The translations under genes and the position numbers were made by a program. Shown here piece by piece: positions 1-9,538 of a DNA stretch of 64,000 nucleotides. Source of the stretch: Flavobacterium psychrophilum (GTDB taxonomy: Bacteria; Bacteroidota; Bacteroidia; Flavobacteriales; Flavobacteriaceae); NCBI GenBank assembly GCA_945860385.1, contig CAMAQD010000008.1, positions 1 through 64,000 on the forward strand, in the 5' to 3' direction. The notes under the pieces were generated by a model. It searched no databases and had not been told where the DNA came from. It saw only the letters and a program-made list of their open reading frames with translations. How positions within the stretch are numbered: the first letter of the stretch is position 1; every line of letters starts with the position of its first letter.

Positions 1-472
1 GTGGTTTCAAAACCCAAGGAGGCGAAACCGTGTCAGCAAAAGTATTGATGTCGTGATCATTAAACAAAGAACAAAAATTGGGATTCGAAATTCCGCAACT
101 TTTAGCTCTCATTCGCATCGCCAATTTATCCCTGAAATAACGTCCCGTCGTTTGGCCCATTCCATCAATCCGAAGATTTTCTCTGAGATAGGTTGCTTTT
201 TCCACATCATAATCGTCTAATGATACTATAGCGTCAATTTTATTGGACTTCATCAAATTTCCAACGCCCAGCAGCAAATGCTCTAAATTCCAATCTGTAT
301 CTTGACCCGTCATATAGAAAACTTCGTCAATGTGGTCAAAGGGCCAAGGTTTATCTCTCAGTTTTTCGCTGGTTATCAGATAGACTTTGTTTCCCAAATT
401 TTTTAAATGGATTAGAAAATCGGCCCCTTTAAAATAATTTGAGATACAAATGAAAGTTTTAGCGTTTTCCAT
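1..472 (-). CDS. ATP-grasp domain protein, 3' end outside the window
   Basis: About 157 codons are visible, read from an ATG at 470-472 to the window edge. The start of the protein (MENAKTFICISNYFKGADFL) is a Rossmann-like beta-alpha opening. Around residues 105-135 the stretch GQTTGRYFRDKLAMRMRA followed by a Gly-Ile-x-x-Pro turn is typical of the entry to the ATP-grasp fold (carbamoyl-phosphate synthase or carboxylate-amine ligase type). The enzyme probably joins a carboxylate to an amine using ATP, but the substrate cannot be told. Only two bases separate it from the stop codon of the upstream aminopeptidase gene, so it is the last visible gene of a three-gene operon. The catalytic half lies beyond the edge. 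Confidence 0.75.
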   Translation of the reverse strand, partial: MENAKTFICISNYFKGADFLIHLKNLGNKVYLITSEKLRDKPWPFDHIDEVFYMTGQDTDWNLEHLLLGVGNLMKSNKIDAIVSLDDYDVEKATYLRENLRIDGMGQTTGRYFRDKLAMRMRAKSCGISNPNFCSLFNDHDINTFADTVSPPWVLKP

Positions 473-474
473 AT

Positions 475-1905
475 TTATAAATTTTCAATGAATTTAGTCA
501 ATAAATGAACACCATACGCGGTTGCGTGTTTGCTTTTTGCAAATTCATCGTCACCAAAAGCAACGCCGGCAATATCAAGATGCGCCCAAGCTTTGTGTTC
601 CTCGGTAAAATATTCCAAGAATTTTGCCGCAGAAATAGCTCCGGCAACTGGTTTTCCGCTATAATTTTTCACGTCGGCAATGTCGCTTTCAATATCGGAT
701 TTGTAGCAATCCCAAAGCGGTAATTGCCATAATCGTTCCCCAATAGCATCTCCAGATTGCTGCAGTTTCTTAGAAATTGCCTCATTATTAGTAAACAAAG
801 CCCCACATTCGTAACCAAAAGTTCCGACAGAACTTCCTGTTAATGTCGCAATATCAACAATAAATTCTGGTTTGAAATTCTTAATTAAATATGACAAGCC
901 ATCTGCCAAAACTAATCTTCCTTCGGCATCAGTGTCAATTATTTCTATCGAATGGCCGCTGTAAGAATGAATGACATCGCTAGGATAAAATGATTTTGCA
1001 TCCACAGAATTTTCGGCACAAGGTACAATTGCAGTTACTTTTACAGGTAATTTTAAATCTGCAATCAACTGCATTGCTCCAAAAACTGCCGCGCCACCCG
1101 CCATATCACATTTCATATGCAACATTCCGGAAGTTTTAATATTTAATCCGCCCGTGTCAAAAGTGATTCCTTTACCAACCAGTCCAATGTGTTTGGTTTT
1201 AGCATTCGCACTTTCGGGAACATAATTCATAATGACAAACTGTGGCTCTTCGTCACTTCCTTTTCCAACGGATAAAAAAGCACCCAAACCTGCTTTTTTT
1301 GAAGCTTCAAAACCTAAAGTTTCCACCTCAAAACCATATTTTTTTCCGCATTCGTTTGCCCAATTGGATAAATATTTTGGAGTTACTACATTTGGAGGTA
1401 AATCCACTAAATGTAATATTTCGAGTTGAGCTTTGGCAATTTTTATTGCTTTGATAACCGTTTCCGACAAGTCTTTTTTCGACAGTAGCGATAATTCAAA
1501 ATCATCATTCAAAAACGGATGTTTTTGCGTTTTTTTGAAATGACCCAAATCGTAAGTTCCCAAATAAAGTCCAGAAATAGAAGCTTCTACTTGTTCAAAT
1601 GAAAATTGTTCTGGCACAACTAAAGCTACATTGGATCCAAAAGATTCTTTTTGTTTGGAGGAAATTCTCCGGAAAATGGTTTTCAAATCTTTGTAATCTA
1701 TATCTTTTCCTAAGCCAATAAATAGGTGAAGACAATCGTATTTTTCAACCACATAATGGGAGTCTTTTTTTCCGTAAAATACTTTTGAAGGAACCGAAAC
1801 GCCGTGGAATTCAATTGGAACTAGACTTTTGGCATAGGTTTCAAAAACCGGAATTAAGATGACTCCAGAAAATCCTTCGAGATTTTTAATTGTATTTGTT
1901 TTCAT
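475..1905 (-). CDS. pepA: leucyl aminopeptidase, M17 family
   Basis: A 476-residue cytosolic metallopeptidase that removes N-terminal residues from peptides. The C-terminal catalytic domain carries the M17 signature: GKGITFDTGG at about 244-253 (Lys245 and Asp250 are metal or catalytic residues), Asp268 in the CDMAGGAAV stretch, and DTDAEGRL at 324-331 with the ligand Glu328 and catalytic Arg330. The family usually reads NTDAEGRL; here the first residue is Asp. The N-terminal domain is poorly conserved, as is normal. It lies six bases after the esterase gene and two bases before the ATP-grasp gene, which indicates co-transcription. Confidence 0.93.
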   Translation of the reverse strand: MKTNTIKNLEGFSGVILIPVFETYAKSLVPIEFHGVSVPSKVFYGKKDSHYVVEKYDCLHLFIGLGKDIDYKDLKTIFRRISSKQKESFGSNVALVVPEQFSFEQVEASISGLYLGTYDLGHFKKTQKHPFLNDDFELSLLSKKDLSETVIKAIKIAKAQLEILHLVDLPPNVVTPKYLSNWANECGKKYGFEVETLGFEASKKAGLGAFLSVGKGSDEEPQFVIMNYVPESANAKTKHIGLVGKGITFDTGGLNIKTSGMLHMKCDMAGGAAVFGAMQLIADLKLPVKVTAIVPCAENSVDAKSFYPSDVIHSYSGHSIEIIDTDAEGRLVLADGLSYLIKNFKPEFIVDIATLTGSSVGTFGYECGALFTNNEAISKKLQQSGDAIGERLWQLPLWDCYKSDIESDIADVKNYSGKPVAGAISAAKFLEYFTEEHKAWAHLDIAGVAFGDDEFAKSKHATAYGVHLLTKFIENL

Positions 1906-1911
1906 ATATTT

Positions 1912-3048
1912 TTATTCTTTTGAATTAAAAAATAGCCATTCGATTGCCTTTGGAAATTCATCACTCCAATAGGTTTCACTGTGCTTTCCTTGCATATTGA
2001 TGCTTAAATTAATTTTCATTTTGCCTTGCACAAATTCACTTGCAATCATATTTTTCTTAAAAAGTCGCACGTGTTCTATCATCGTGGCACTTTCGTTGCC
2101 GCCTGCATACAAGTAAATCTTGGTATCATTTGAATTTACTGAATCGGAATCCATTTTTAATGTAGGAACCACCCATAATGAAGGTGAAAAAATCATCAAT
2201 TTTCCGTACACTTCCGGATAAAGCAAACCGCTAAAAATACTGACTAATCCCCCCATTGAACTTCCTCCTATTCCCGTGAATTCACGCTCTTTTTTAGTTC
2301 TGAAATTACTATCAACAAAAGGTTTCAACGTTTCTGTTAGAAACTGAATGTATTTCTTTCCTTGTCCTTTACCAAGGACGGTTTTGCCTACGTTGTATTC
2401 CTTTATTCTATCTTTTTCGGCATGTTCGACTGCTATGACGATGATTTTTCCAATTTTATATTCGGACATTACTGCCAGTTTTTTATCAATTTCCCAATTG
2501 CCATATTTGGCATTTTCATTGAATAAATTCTGTGCATCCTGCAAATACATTACGGGATAACTTTCGGAAGATTTATCATAATCGTGCGGCAGTAAGGCCC
2601 ATATTTTTCTGGTTTTGTTGAGTTGCGGAATTTCAAATTTATCCGAAATCAGCAACACTTGTGGCAAAAACGATTGTTTAAACGGCAACCAATTTCTCCT
2701 CCATCGTGCTACAAATTCATTTTGGATTCCGGAGTGTTTTTTGGTCGAACGATTTTCGGTACGGTTTCCGTGAGCGTCGATTTCAACTTCGCTCCAATCC
2801 CCTTTGGTAAATTTATATAAAAGCTCTTCTGGAAAATCAAAATCGTTTGGAAATTCATATTGGTACGAATTATTTCCAACTCTTTCCAGCATAAAATCTT
2901 TGTCTTGTGTTCTCCAATTATTGAAATTCCCTGAAATATAAACGGGACGAACATCATCTTCATCCGTTTTTAAATGGATTAGAAGTCCGGTATTTGTATC
3001 ATTAAAATCTTGCGAAATGGTTGTATTCCGTGAATTCATCTCTTGCAT
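1912..3048 (-). CDS. putative esterase (enterochelin esterase-like alpha/beta hydrolase) with N-terminal E-set domain
   Basis: 378 residues. The first 110 residues resemble a CBM48/E-set beta-sandwich (YISGNFNNW at about 38-46). From about 140 a D-type esterase alpha/beta-hydrolase begins, with the nucleophile elbow GGSSMGG (Ser264) and a probable catalytic His in the GKHSETYW stretch near the end. This layout matches Fes/IroD-like and carbohydrate-ester esterases. There is no signal peptide, so it should act in the cytoplasm. The ATG at 3046-3048 is used; an in-frame ATG three codons later is equally possible. It is the first gene of the operon with pepA. The natural ester substrate is unknown. 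Confidence 0.8.
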   Translation of the reverse strand: MQEMNSRNTTISQDFNDTNTGLLIHLKTDEDDVRPVYISGNFNNWRTQDKDFMLERVGNNSYQYEFPNDFDFPEELLYKFTKGDWSEVEIDAHGNRTENRSTKKHSGIQNEFVARWRRNWLPFKQSFLPQVLLISDKFEIPQLNKTRKIWALLPHDYDKSSESYPVMYLQDAQNLFNENAKYGNWEIDKKLAVMSEYKIGKIIVIAVEHAEKDRIKEYNVGKTVLGKGQGKKYIQFLTETLKPFVDSNFRTKKEREFTGIGGSSMGGLVSIFSGLLYPEVYGKLMIFSPSLWVVPTLKMDSDSVNSNDTKIYLYAGGNESATMIEHVRLFKKNMIASEFVQGKMKINLSINMQGKHSETYWSDEFPKAIEWLFFNSKE

Positions 3049-3116
3049 TGTGGTATTGTCATTTGTAATAAAAAGTAAATATAGTGGATTGCTATTGGAT
3101 ATAAAAGAAAAACAGG

Positions 3117-3149
3117 AAACCCAATAGAAAATAGATTCCCATTGGGTTT
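3117..3149 (-). terminator. probable terminator of the his operon
   Basis: Arms AAACCCAAT (3117-3125) and ATTGGGTTT (3141-3149) form a 9-bp stem with a 15-base loop. Read on the minus strand it is followed by a T-rich tract. It sits 30 bases after the hisIE stop and before the esterase gene. Confidence 0.5.
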
Positions 3150-3178
3150 TATTAATGAAAATTCGTTAAAAAGAATTC

Positions 3179-3778
3179 TTATTTCTGACGGCCTTTTAAA
3201 ACTTGAACCACATCATTTAATTTAAAACCTTTAGCTTGTAAAAGAATCAAATAATGAAAAAGCAAATCGGCGCTTTCATCCAAGAACAAATGGTCATTAT
3301 TGTCTTTTGCTTCTATTACAACTTCCACGGCTTCCTCGCCTACTTTTTGGGCAATTTTATTGATGCCTTTTTTAAATAATGAAGCTACATAACTTTTCTC
3401 AGAATCAGCATTTTCTCTTCGAAGGGTGATGGTTTTTTCTAATTTAGAAAGAAATCCATATTCTTGATTGTTAGCTTCTTGCCAACAGGTATCTGAACCT
3501 GTATGACAAGTAGGGCCTTCAGGTTTTACCTGTATCAAAAGTGAGTCATTATCACAGTCATTTTTGATATCAACCAAATTTAAAAAGTTGCCACTTTCCT
3601 CTCCTTTTGTCCAAAGTCTTTGTTTGGAACGGCTGAAAAAAGTCACTTTTTGAATATCCAATGTTTTTTGATAGGATTCTGCATTCATATAACCTAGCAT
3701 CAAAACGCTTTTAGTTTCGCTGTCCTGAATAATCGCCGGAATCAATCCGTGTGCGCTTTTTGTAAAATCTATGTTCAT
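3179..3778 (-). CDS. hisIE: bifunctional phosphoribosyl-AMP cyclohydrolase / phosphoribosyl-ATP pyrophosphatase
   Basis: 199 residues that carry out steps 2 and 3 of histidine synthesis. The HisI half (about 1-108) shows GYMNAESYQ, SRSKQRLWTKGEESGN, the DCDNDSLL metal site and the zinc cysteines of PTCHTGSDTCW. The HisE half (about 112-199) has KVGEEAVEVVIEAK and the DExAD-type segment ESADLLFHYL. The order and the 199-residue length are normal for the fused enzyme. It is the last gene of the his operon, 38 bases after hisF, and is followed by a hairpin. Confidence 0.96.
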   Translation of the reverse strand: MNIDFTKSAHGLIPAIIQDSETKSVLMLGYMNAESYQKTLDIQKVTFFSRSKQRLWTKGEESGNFLNLVDIKNDCDNDSLLIQVKPEGPTCHTGSDTCWQEANNQEYGFLSKLEKTITLRRENADSEKSYVASLFKKGINKIAQKVGEEAVEVVIEAKDNNDHLFLDESADLLFHYLILLQAKGFKLNDVVQVLKGRQK

Positions 3779-3816
3779 TTTTATTAGTATTAAGTAGTGA
3801 GAATTAAGTATTAAGA

Positions 3817-4572
3817 CTAAATTCTAACTTCTATATTGTTGTTTTTAAGTTCTTTTTTCAATGTCTTGATTTCTATTTCCTTGAAATGAAATACGCTTGC
3901 CGCCAATGCTGCGTCTGCTTTACCTTCGACAAAGGTATCCACAAAATGCTGCATATTTCCCGCTCCACCGGAAGCAATTATGGGAATATTTACCAATTCG
4001 GAAAGTGTTGCTAATGCTTCATTTGCAAAACCATTTTTGGTTCCATCGTGATTCATCGAGGTGAAAAGGATTTCTCCTGCGCCACGTTGTTCCACTTCTT
4101 TTGCCCAATCAAATAATCTAATTTCTGTTGGAACCTTTCCTCCAACTAAATGCACCATCCATTCTCCATCAATTTGTTTGGCATCAATTGCGACCACCAC
4201 ACATTGGCTGCCAAATTTTTGTGCCAAATCATTAATCAACTGTGGATTTTTTACCGCAGAAGAGTTAATAGAAACTTTATCCGCTCCGTTTTGTAATAAG
4301 GCTTCAACATCAGAGACTGATGAAATGCCACCTCCAACAGTAAACGGGATATTAATGGTTGCCGCCACTTTCCGAACCAAGTCAATCAAAGTTTTTCTAC
4401 GTTCTTCCGTTGCCGAAATATCAAGGAAAACCAATTCATCAGCACCTTCATCCGAATAGATTTTTGCTAATTCCACAGGATCACCTGCATCTCGCAAATC
4501 TACGAAATTGATACCTTTCACGGTTCGTCCGTTTTTGATGTCGAGGCAAGGAATAATTCTTTTTGTTAGCAT
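3817..4572 (-). CDS. hisF: imidazole glycerol phosphate synthase cyclase subunit
   Basis: 251 residues, a TIM barrel that with HisH converts PRFAR to imidazole glycerol phosphate and AICAR. The start [15 protein letters not shown] gives catalytic Asp11; [15 protein letters not shown] and IIASGGAGN are the phosphate-binding loops. The reading frame stays open 27 codons further upstream, but that extension lies inside hisA and is not family sequence, so the ATG at 4570-4572 is chosen. This start overlaps the end of hisA by 7 bases, which suggests translational coupling. Confidence 0.96.
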   Translation of the reverse strand: MLTKRIIPCLDIKNGRTVKGINFVDLRDAGDPVELAKIYSDEGADELVFLDISATEERRKTLIDLVRKVAATINIPFTVGGGISSVSDVEALLQNGADKVSINSSAVKNPQLINDLAQKFGSQCVVVAIDAKQIDGEWMVHLVGGKVPTEIRLFDWAKEVEQRGAGEILFTSMNHDGTKNGFANEALATLSELVNIPIIASGGAGNMQHFVDTFVEGKADAALAASVFHFKEIEIKTLKKELKNNNIEVRI

Positions 4573-5294
4573 TTTTCTACTATATATTTTTCCAATTGTT
4601 TCAACGAAATTCTTCCTTCGTAAATTGCTTTGCCAATTATCGTTCCTTCGCAACCCAGTTCGGCTAATTTAGGTAATTCGTCAAAGGTAGAAATTCCTCC
4701 AGAAGCAATTAATTTTATTCCTTTGGCTTCCGCCAAAATCTTGGCATATAAATCAAAACTTGGTCCTTCGAGCATTCCGTCTTTGGCAATATCCGTGCAA
4801 ATTACGTATTGAATTCCTTTGTTTTGATAATCCTGTATAAAAGGAATCAAATCTTCATTTGAATCTTCTAACCAACCTGAAACGGCTACTTTTTCGTTAT
4901 TGGCATCGGCTCCCAAAATAATTTTATCCGAACCGTACACCGCAATCCATTTTTCGAAAATAGCTCTGTTTTTCACAGCAATGCTTCCACCCGTGATTTG
5001 ATTGGCACCCGATTCGAAAGCAATTTTCAAATCAGCATCCGATTTCAATCCACCACCAAAATCAATTTTCAATTTGGTTTGGGAAGCGATTTGCTCCAAT
5101 ATTTTATAATTGACAATTTTGCTTGATTTTGCTCCGTCCAAGTCGACCAAATGCAAATATTCAATTCCGTGTGCTTCGAATGATTTCGCCACTTCCAGCG
5201 GGTTTTCGTTGTATATGATTTTGGTATTGTAATCACCTTTTGACAAGCGAACACATTTTCCTTCGATGATATCTATTGCAGGTATTATTCTCAT
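4566..5294 (-). CDS. hisA: ProFAR isomerase (phosphoribosylformimino-AICAR ribotide isomerase)
   Basis: 242 residues, full length for the family. It performs the Amadori rearrangement of ProFAR to PRFAR in a TIM barrel. The catalytic Asp8 is in [26 protein letters not shown] and the second catalytic Asp in [14 protein letters not shown] are present. The 3' end overlaps hisF by 7 bases and the 5' end is seven bases from hisH. Confidence 0.96.
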   Translation of the reverse strand: MRIIPAIDIIEGKCVRLSKGDYNTKIIYNENPLEVAKSFEAHGIEYLHLVDLDGAKSSKIVNYKILEQIASQTKLKIDFGGGLKSDADLKIAFESGANQITGGSIAVKNRAIFEKWIAVYGSDKIILGADANNEKVAVSGWLEDSNEDLIPFIQDYQNKGIQYVICTDIAKDGMLEGPSFDLYAKILAEAKGIKLIASGGISTFDELPKLAELGCEGTIIGKAIYEGRISLKQLEKYIVEKC

Positions 5295-5301
5295 TTTTAA
5301 T

Positions 5302-5883
5302 TTATAGATTTATAAAATTAGCCAGGATTTGTTCCCCAATATCACCACTTTTCTCAGGGTGAAATTGGGTTCCATAGAAATTATCATTTTCCAAGGCCGA
5401 GGAATATTCCAGTTCGTAATTGGTTGTAGCAATGGTTTCAGCACAAAGAGGAGCATAAAAACTGTGTACTAAATACATATATTCATTCTCGGCAATTCCT
5501 TTGAATAAATCCGATTTTAAATTGTAAATGGTGTTCCATCCCATCTGTGGCACTTTTACTTTGGAAGAAAATTTCACAACATCCACATCAAAAATTCCCA
5601 ATCCTTTTGTATTTCCTTCTTCTGAATAATTGCACATCAATTGCATTCCCAAACAAATTCCAAAAACGGGTTGTTTCAGCGTTGGAATTAAAGTGTCTAA
5701 ACCACTTTCCTGGAGCATTTTCATTGCATAACTTGCTTCTCCCACTCCGGGGAAAATCACTTTGTCTGCTGACCTTATTTCGTCAGAATTGTTACTTAAA
5801 ACGGCTTTGTATCCCAATCTTTCGATGGCAAACATAATGCTTTGAATGTTTCCTGCTCCGTAATTTATGATTACTATTTTCAT
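5302..5883 (-). CDS. hisH: imidazole glycerol phosphate synthase glutamine amidotransferase subunit
   Basis: 193 residues. It is a class I glutaminase that supplies ammonia to HisF. The nucleophile Cys lies in [11 protein letters not shown] (about residue 78) and the His-Glu pair of the triad in [10 protein letters not shown] near the C-terminus. The oxyanion-loop region [10 protein letters not shown] is also present. It lies between hisB (17-base gap) and hisA (seven-base gap) in the operon. Confidence 0.96.
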   Translation of the reverse strand: MKIVIINYGAGNIQSIMFAIERLGYKAVLSNNSDEIRSADKVIFPGVGEASYAMKMLQESGLDTLIPTLKQPVFGICLGMQLMCNYSEEGNTKGLGIFDVDVVKFSSKVKVPQMGWNTIYNLKSDLFKGIAENEYMYLVHSFYAPLCAETIATTNYELEYSSALENDNFYGTQFHPEKSGDIGEQILANFINL

Positions 5884-5900
5884 TTATTTTTGTTTCAATT

Positions 5901-7037
5901 TTACAACATCCCTTTTGTTGATGGCAAAATCATTTTCTCCGTGTCTCGTTTTACGGCTACTTTTATTGCTTTGGCGAAAGCCTTGAATATCGCTTCAATC
6001 TTGTGGTGTTCGTTTGTTCCTTCGGCTTTGATGTTGATGTTTGCTTTCGCTCCATCTGAAAAGGATTTGAAGAAATGATAGAACATTTCCGTTGGCATTT
6101 TCCCCACCATTTCGCGTTTGAATTCGGTTTCCCAAACTAACCAGTTTCTACCTCCGAAATCAATGGCCACTTGTGACAAACAATCATCCATTGGCAAGCA
6201 AAAACCGTAACGTTCTATTCCTAATTTATTCCCTAAAGCTTTCGCAAATACTTCTCCCAAGGCAATCGCAGTGTCTTCAATCGTGTGGTGTTCATCGACT
6301 TCTAAATCACCTTTTACGATAATTTCCAAGTCCATTTGTCCGTGACGAGCAATTTGATCTAACATATGGTCGAAAAAAGCAATTCCAGTATCGATTTTAC
6401 TTTTCCCTGTTCCATCAAGGTTTAAGTTGATGTAAATATCTGTTTCGTGCGTTTTTCTAGTGATAGAAGCTGTACGTTCTTCCAATTTCAAAAACTCGTA
6501 AATCGTTTTCCATTCTGTAGTTTGCAAGGCAATAACAGCATCCAATTCGTGTCTTTTAGACGAAATCTCATCACTTCCCAATTCTTCATCACTACTTATA
6601 AAAATGGCTTTTGAACCTAGATTTTTAGCCAATTCCACATCTGTTATTCTATCTCCGATTACGAATGAATTTTCTAAATCGTATTCTGGATTGTTGACGT
6701 ATTTCGTCAACATAGCCGTCCCTGGCTTGCGAGTTGGAACATTTTCGTGAGGAAAAGTCTTGTCAATAAAAACTTCGCTAAAAACAACTCCCTCGTTTTC
6801 AAAAGCTTTCATTACCAAATTATGCACTGGCCAAAAGTTGGCTTCTGGATGTGAATCTGTTCCCAAACCATCTTGATTGGTCACCATTACCAATTCAAAA
6901 TCCAATTCGAAAGCAATTTTCGCTAAATATTGAAAGGCTTTTGGATAAAATTCCAATTTTTCGAAACTGTCCAATTGATAATCGTTTGGTTCTAAAACCA
7001 TCGTTCCGTCGCGGTCTATAAAAAGTATCTTTTTCAT
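5901..7037 (-). CDS. hisB: bifunctional histidinol-phosphatase / imidazoleglycerol-phosphate dehydratase
   Basis: 378 residues. The N-terminal HAD phosphatase (about 1-165) has the nucleophile motif FIDRDGT and TNQDGLGT. The C-terminal dehydratase (about 185-378) has [14 protein letters not shown] and the manganese-binding [15 protein letters not shown]. The frame extends nine codons upstream, but [12 protein letters not shown] is the family start, so the ATG at 7035-7037 is used. One oddity: the segment before RKPGT reads [10 protein letters not shown] and lacks the Cys residues that bind zinc in E. coli HisB. Gaps of 17 and 69 bases separate it from hisH and hisC. Confidence 0.95.
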   Translation of the reverse strand: MKKILFIDRDGTMVLEPNDYQLDSFEKLEFYPKAFQYLAKIAFELDFELVMVTNQDGLGTDSHPEANFWPVHNLVMKAFENEGVVFSEVFIDKTFPHENVPTRKPGTAMLTKYVNNPEYDLENSFVIGDRITDVELAKNLGSKAIFISSDEELGSDEISSKRHELDAVIALQTTEWKTIYEFLKLEERTASITRKTHETDIYINLNLDGTGKSKIDTGIAFFDHMLDQIARHGQMDLEIIVKGDLEVDEHHTIEDTAIALGEVFAKALGNKLGIERYGFCLPMDDCLSQVAIDFGGRNWLVWETEFKREMVGKMPTEMFYHFFKSFSDGAKANINIKAEGTNEHHKIEAIFKAFAKAIKVAVKRDTEKMILPSTKGML

Positions 7038-7106
7038 AAAATATTCATTTTGCCACAGATTCACAGATTTAATTGATTAAAAAATCCGTGAATCAGTAGC
7101 CTGTTT

Positions 7107-8159
7107 TTATTTCAATTCTTTTAGAGCATTCATTAGAATAGTATTTTCACTTTCTGTTCCAATAGTCAAACGCAAGGTATTTTCACATAAAGGTTGGGTT
7201 GTTCTGTTGCGAATAACAATTCCTTTGGCAATCAATTCGTTATATCTTTTGTTGGCATCATCCACCTTTATCAAGATGAAATTGGCTTCTGTTGGATATA
7301 TTTTTTCTACAAATTTTACTTCAACCAATACTTTAAGTAATTCCTCTCTTTGTGCAATAATAGAAACTATTTCCGATTTAATTTTTTCGGGATCACTTAA
7401 TCTTTCCAAAGCCCTTAATTGCGTCAATTCATTCACATTGTAAGGGGGTTTTATCTTGTTTAAAACCGAAATTATCGCAGCCGAGGCATAACAAATTCCC
7501 AATCTAATTCCTGCCAAACCATAGGCTTTTGAAAGCGTTTGCGTGATGACTAAATTAGGATATTCATCCAATTCGTTTATCCAGCTTTGCTTTTTGGAAA
7601 AATCAATATAAGCTTCGTCAATCACTACCAATCCTTTGAAATTTTTCAACAGATACGCTACGCTTTCATCTGAAAATGAATTGGCGGTCGGATTATTTGG
7701 TGAACACAAGAATAGAATTTTTGTGTTTTTATCAACAGCATTAAGAATCTTTTCGACTTCAGGTTGAAATTCATCCGAAAGCAACACTTCCCTATTCTCT
7801 ACAGCGTTGATATTAGCCAAAACGCCATACATTCCGTAGGTTGGCGGCAAAGTGATTACGTTGTCCACTTTTGGTTCACAAAAAGCCCTAAAGATTAAAT
7901 CCAGGACTTCGTCGCTTCCGTTTCCTAATAAAATTTGATTGGTTTGAACCTTTTTTAGTTTCGCCAAAACCTTTTTTACATTGCTTTGTTGTGGATCAGG
8001 ATATCGATTCACGCCATTTTCGAATGGATTTTCATTGGCATCCAAGAAAATCATATCGGCTGTGTCAAAATCTTCAAATTCATCTCGTGCCGAAGAATAA
8101 GGCTTCATCGACTTGACGTTTTCGCGAACCAAATTATTTATATTGAAACTATTTTCCAT
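7107..8159 (-). CDS. hisC: histidinol-phosphate aminotransferase
   Basis: 350 residues, a fold-type I PLP enzyme that transaminates imidazole acetol phosphate. The visible motifs are LDANENPF near the N-terminus, LGNGSDEVLDL, FLCSPNNPTAN, VIDEAYIDF and the PLP-lysine segment QTLSKAYGLAGIRLG. The ATG at 8157-8159 lies inside the end of hisD (11-base overlap), favouring coupled translation. A TTG two codons upstream is in frame but less likely. The aspartate of VIDEAY and arginine of GIRLG are the usual cofactor ligands. Confidence 0.95.
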   Translation of the reverse strand: MENSFNINNLVRENVKSMKPYSSARDEFEDFDTADMIFLDANENPFENGVNRYPDPQQSNVKKVLAKLKKVQTNQILLGNGSDEVLDLIFRAFCEPKVDNVITLPPTYGMYGVLANINAVENREVLLSDEFQPEVEKILNAVDKNTKILFLCSPNNPTANSFSDESVAYLLKNFKGLVVIDEAYIDFSKKQSWINELDEYPNLVITQTLSKAYGLAGIRLGICYASAAIISVLNKIKPPYNVNELTQLRALERLSDPEKIKSEIVSIIAQREELLKVLVEVKFVEKIYPTEANFILIKVDDANKRYNELIAKGIVIRNRTTQPLCENTLRLTIGTESENTILMNALKELK

Positions 8160-9441
8160 CTTCAATCGCTTTTAATCTTAATGTCACTGCATTTTTATGC
8201 GCTTGTAATCCTTCGGCTTCAGCCATAATTTCAATCGCTTTTCCAATATTTTGAATTCCTTTTTCGGAAATTTTCTGAAAGGTCATCGATTTGGTGAAGC
8301 TATCCAAATTCACTCCGCTGTAATTCTTAGCATAACCATTTGTTGGCAAAGTATGATTGGTTCCGGAAGCATAATCTCCCGCACTTTCCGGTGTATAATT
8401 TCCTATGAAAACTGAACCTGCATTTCCGATGTTGCGTACATAGAAATCCTCATCTCTTGCACAAACTATAAAGTGTTCCGGTCCATATTCGTCAATCAAT
8501 TCCAAAGCAATTTTGTCATTTTCGACAAAAATCAATTTTGAATTGGCGATAGCCTTTTTGGCAATGGCTTTTCTTGGCAAAACTTCCAATTGGGTTTGAA
8601 CTTCTTTTTCCACTTCATCAATTAACTCTTTCGAAGTTGATACTAAAATTACCTGACTATCCGTTCCGTGCTCTGCTTGCGACAACAAATCGGAAGCGAT
8701 GAAAGCGGGAACGGCAGAATCATCCGCAACAATCAACAATTCAGAAGGACCTGCAGGCATATCGATTGCCACGCCAAATTGGGTTGCCAATTGTTTTGCC
8801 ACAGTTACGAACTGATTTCCTGGTCCGAAAATTTTATACACTTTTGGAATTGTTTTCGTTCCGAAAGTCATCCCTGCAATGGCCTGGATTCCGCCTACTT
8901 TCAAAATTTTTGTTACACCACATAAATTGGCTGCGTACAAAATGGCAGGATTAATATTTCCATTTTTATCAGGTGGAGAACACAGTACAATTTCGTTGCA
9001 GCCTGCGATATTGGCTGGAACAGCAAGCATCAAAACCGTTGAAAACAACGGAGCGGTTCCTCCTGGAATGTATAAACCAATTTTTTGGATTGGTCTTTTC
9101 TCCTGCCAACAATTGACTCCTTCGGTAGTTTCTACAACTACTTTAGCTGTTTTTTGAGCAGAATGAAATTTTTCAATATTCGATTTTGCTAATTGAATGG
9201 CAGTTTTTAAATCTTCGGAAATACCAGCAATGGCTTGTTCTATTTCGGATTCAGAAACTTCTATGTTTTCAAATTTAGCACCGTCAAAGAGTGAAGTATA
9301 TTTGGCAACAGCCTCATCCCCTTTCTTTTCAACTTCCTTAAAAATTTCCTTCACGGTCGCTTCAATATCGTCAATAGTTTTTGTTGGTCTTTTTAAAATA
9401 ACAGACCAAGTTTCGGGTTTTGGATTGAATATTTTGTTCAT
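8149..9441 (-). CDS. hisD: histidinol dehydrogenase
   Basis: 430 residues, the zinc enzyme that makes histidine from histidinol in two NAD-dependent oxidations. The signature DMPAGPSELLIVAD, the metal-site segment SQAEHGTDSQVILVS and HTLPTNGYAKNYSGVN are present. The frame is open 14 codons further (to a TTG), but MNKIFNPKPETW at the ATG 9439-9441 is the natural family start. It follows hisG after 97 bases and overlaps hisC by 11. Confidence 0.95.
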   Translation of the reverse strand: MNKIFNPKPETWSVILKRPTKTIDDIEATVKEIFKEVEKKGDEAVAKYTSLFDGAKFENIEVSESEIEQAIAGISEDLKTAIQLAKSNIEKFHSAQKTAKVVVETTEGVNCWQEKRPIQKIGLYIPGGTAPLFSTVLMLAVPANIAGCNEIVLCSPPDKNGNINPAILYAANLCGVTKILKVGGIQAIAGMTFGTKTIPKVYKIFGPGNQFVTVAKQLATQFGVAIDMPAGPSELLIVADDSAVPAFIASDLLSQAEHGTDSQVILVSTSKELIDEVEKEVQTQLEVLPRKAIAKKAIANSKLIFVENDKIALELIDEYGPEHFIVCARDEDFYVRNIGNAGSVFIGNYTPESAGDYASGTNHTLPTNGYAKNYSGVNLDSFTKSMTFQKISEKGIQNIGKAIEIMAEAEGLQAHKNAVTLRLKAIEDGK

Positions 9442-9538
9442 TTTTTTAAATTTAACCGCAAAGTCTGCAAAAGTTTTTTGCAAAGTTCACAAAGATTTTT
9501 TGTCTTTACTTCGTATTTCTAACTTCGTAAATTGTAAT

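Noticed and set aside
4573..4653. Longer HisF start 27 codons upstream
   Set aside because: The extra codons lie inside hisA and do not resemble HisF, which begins [11 protein letters not shown].
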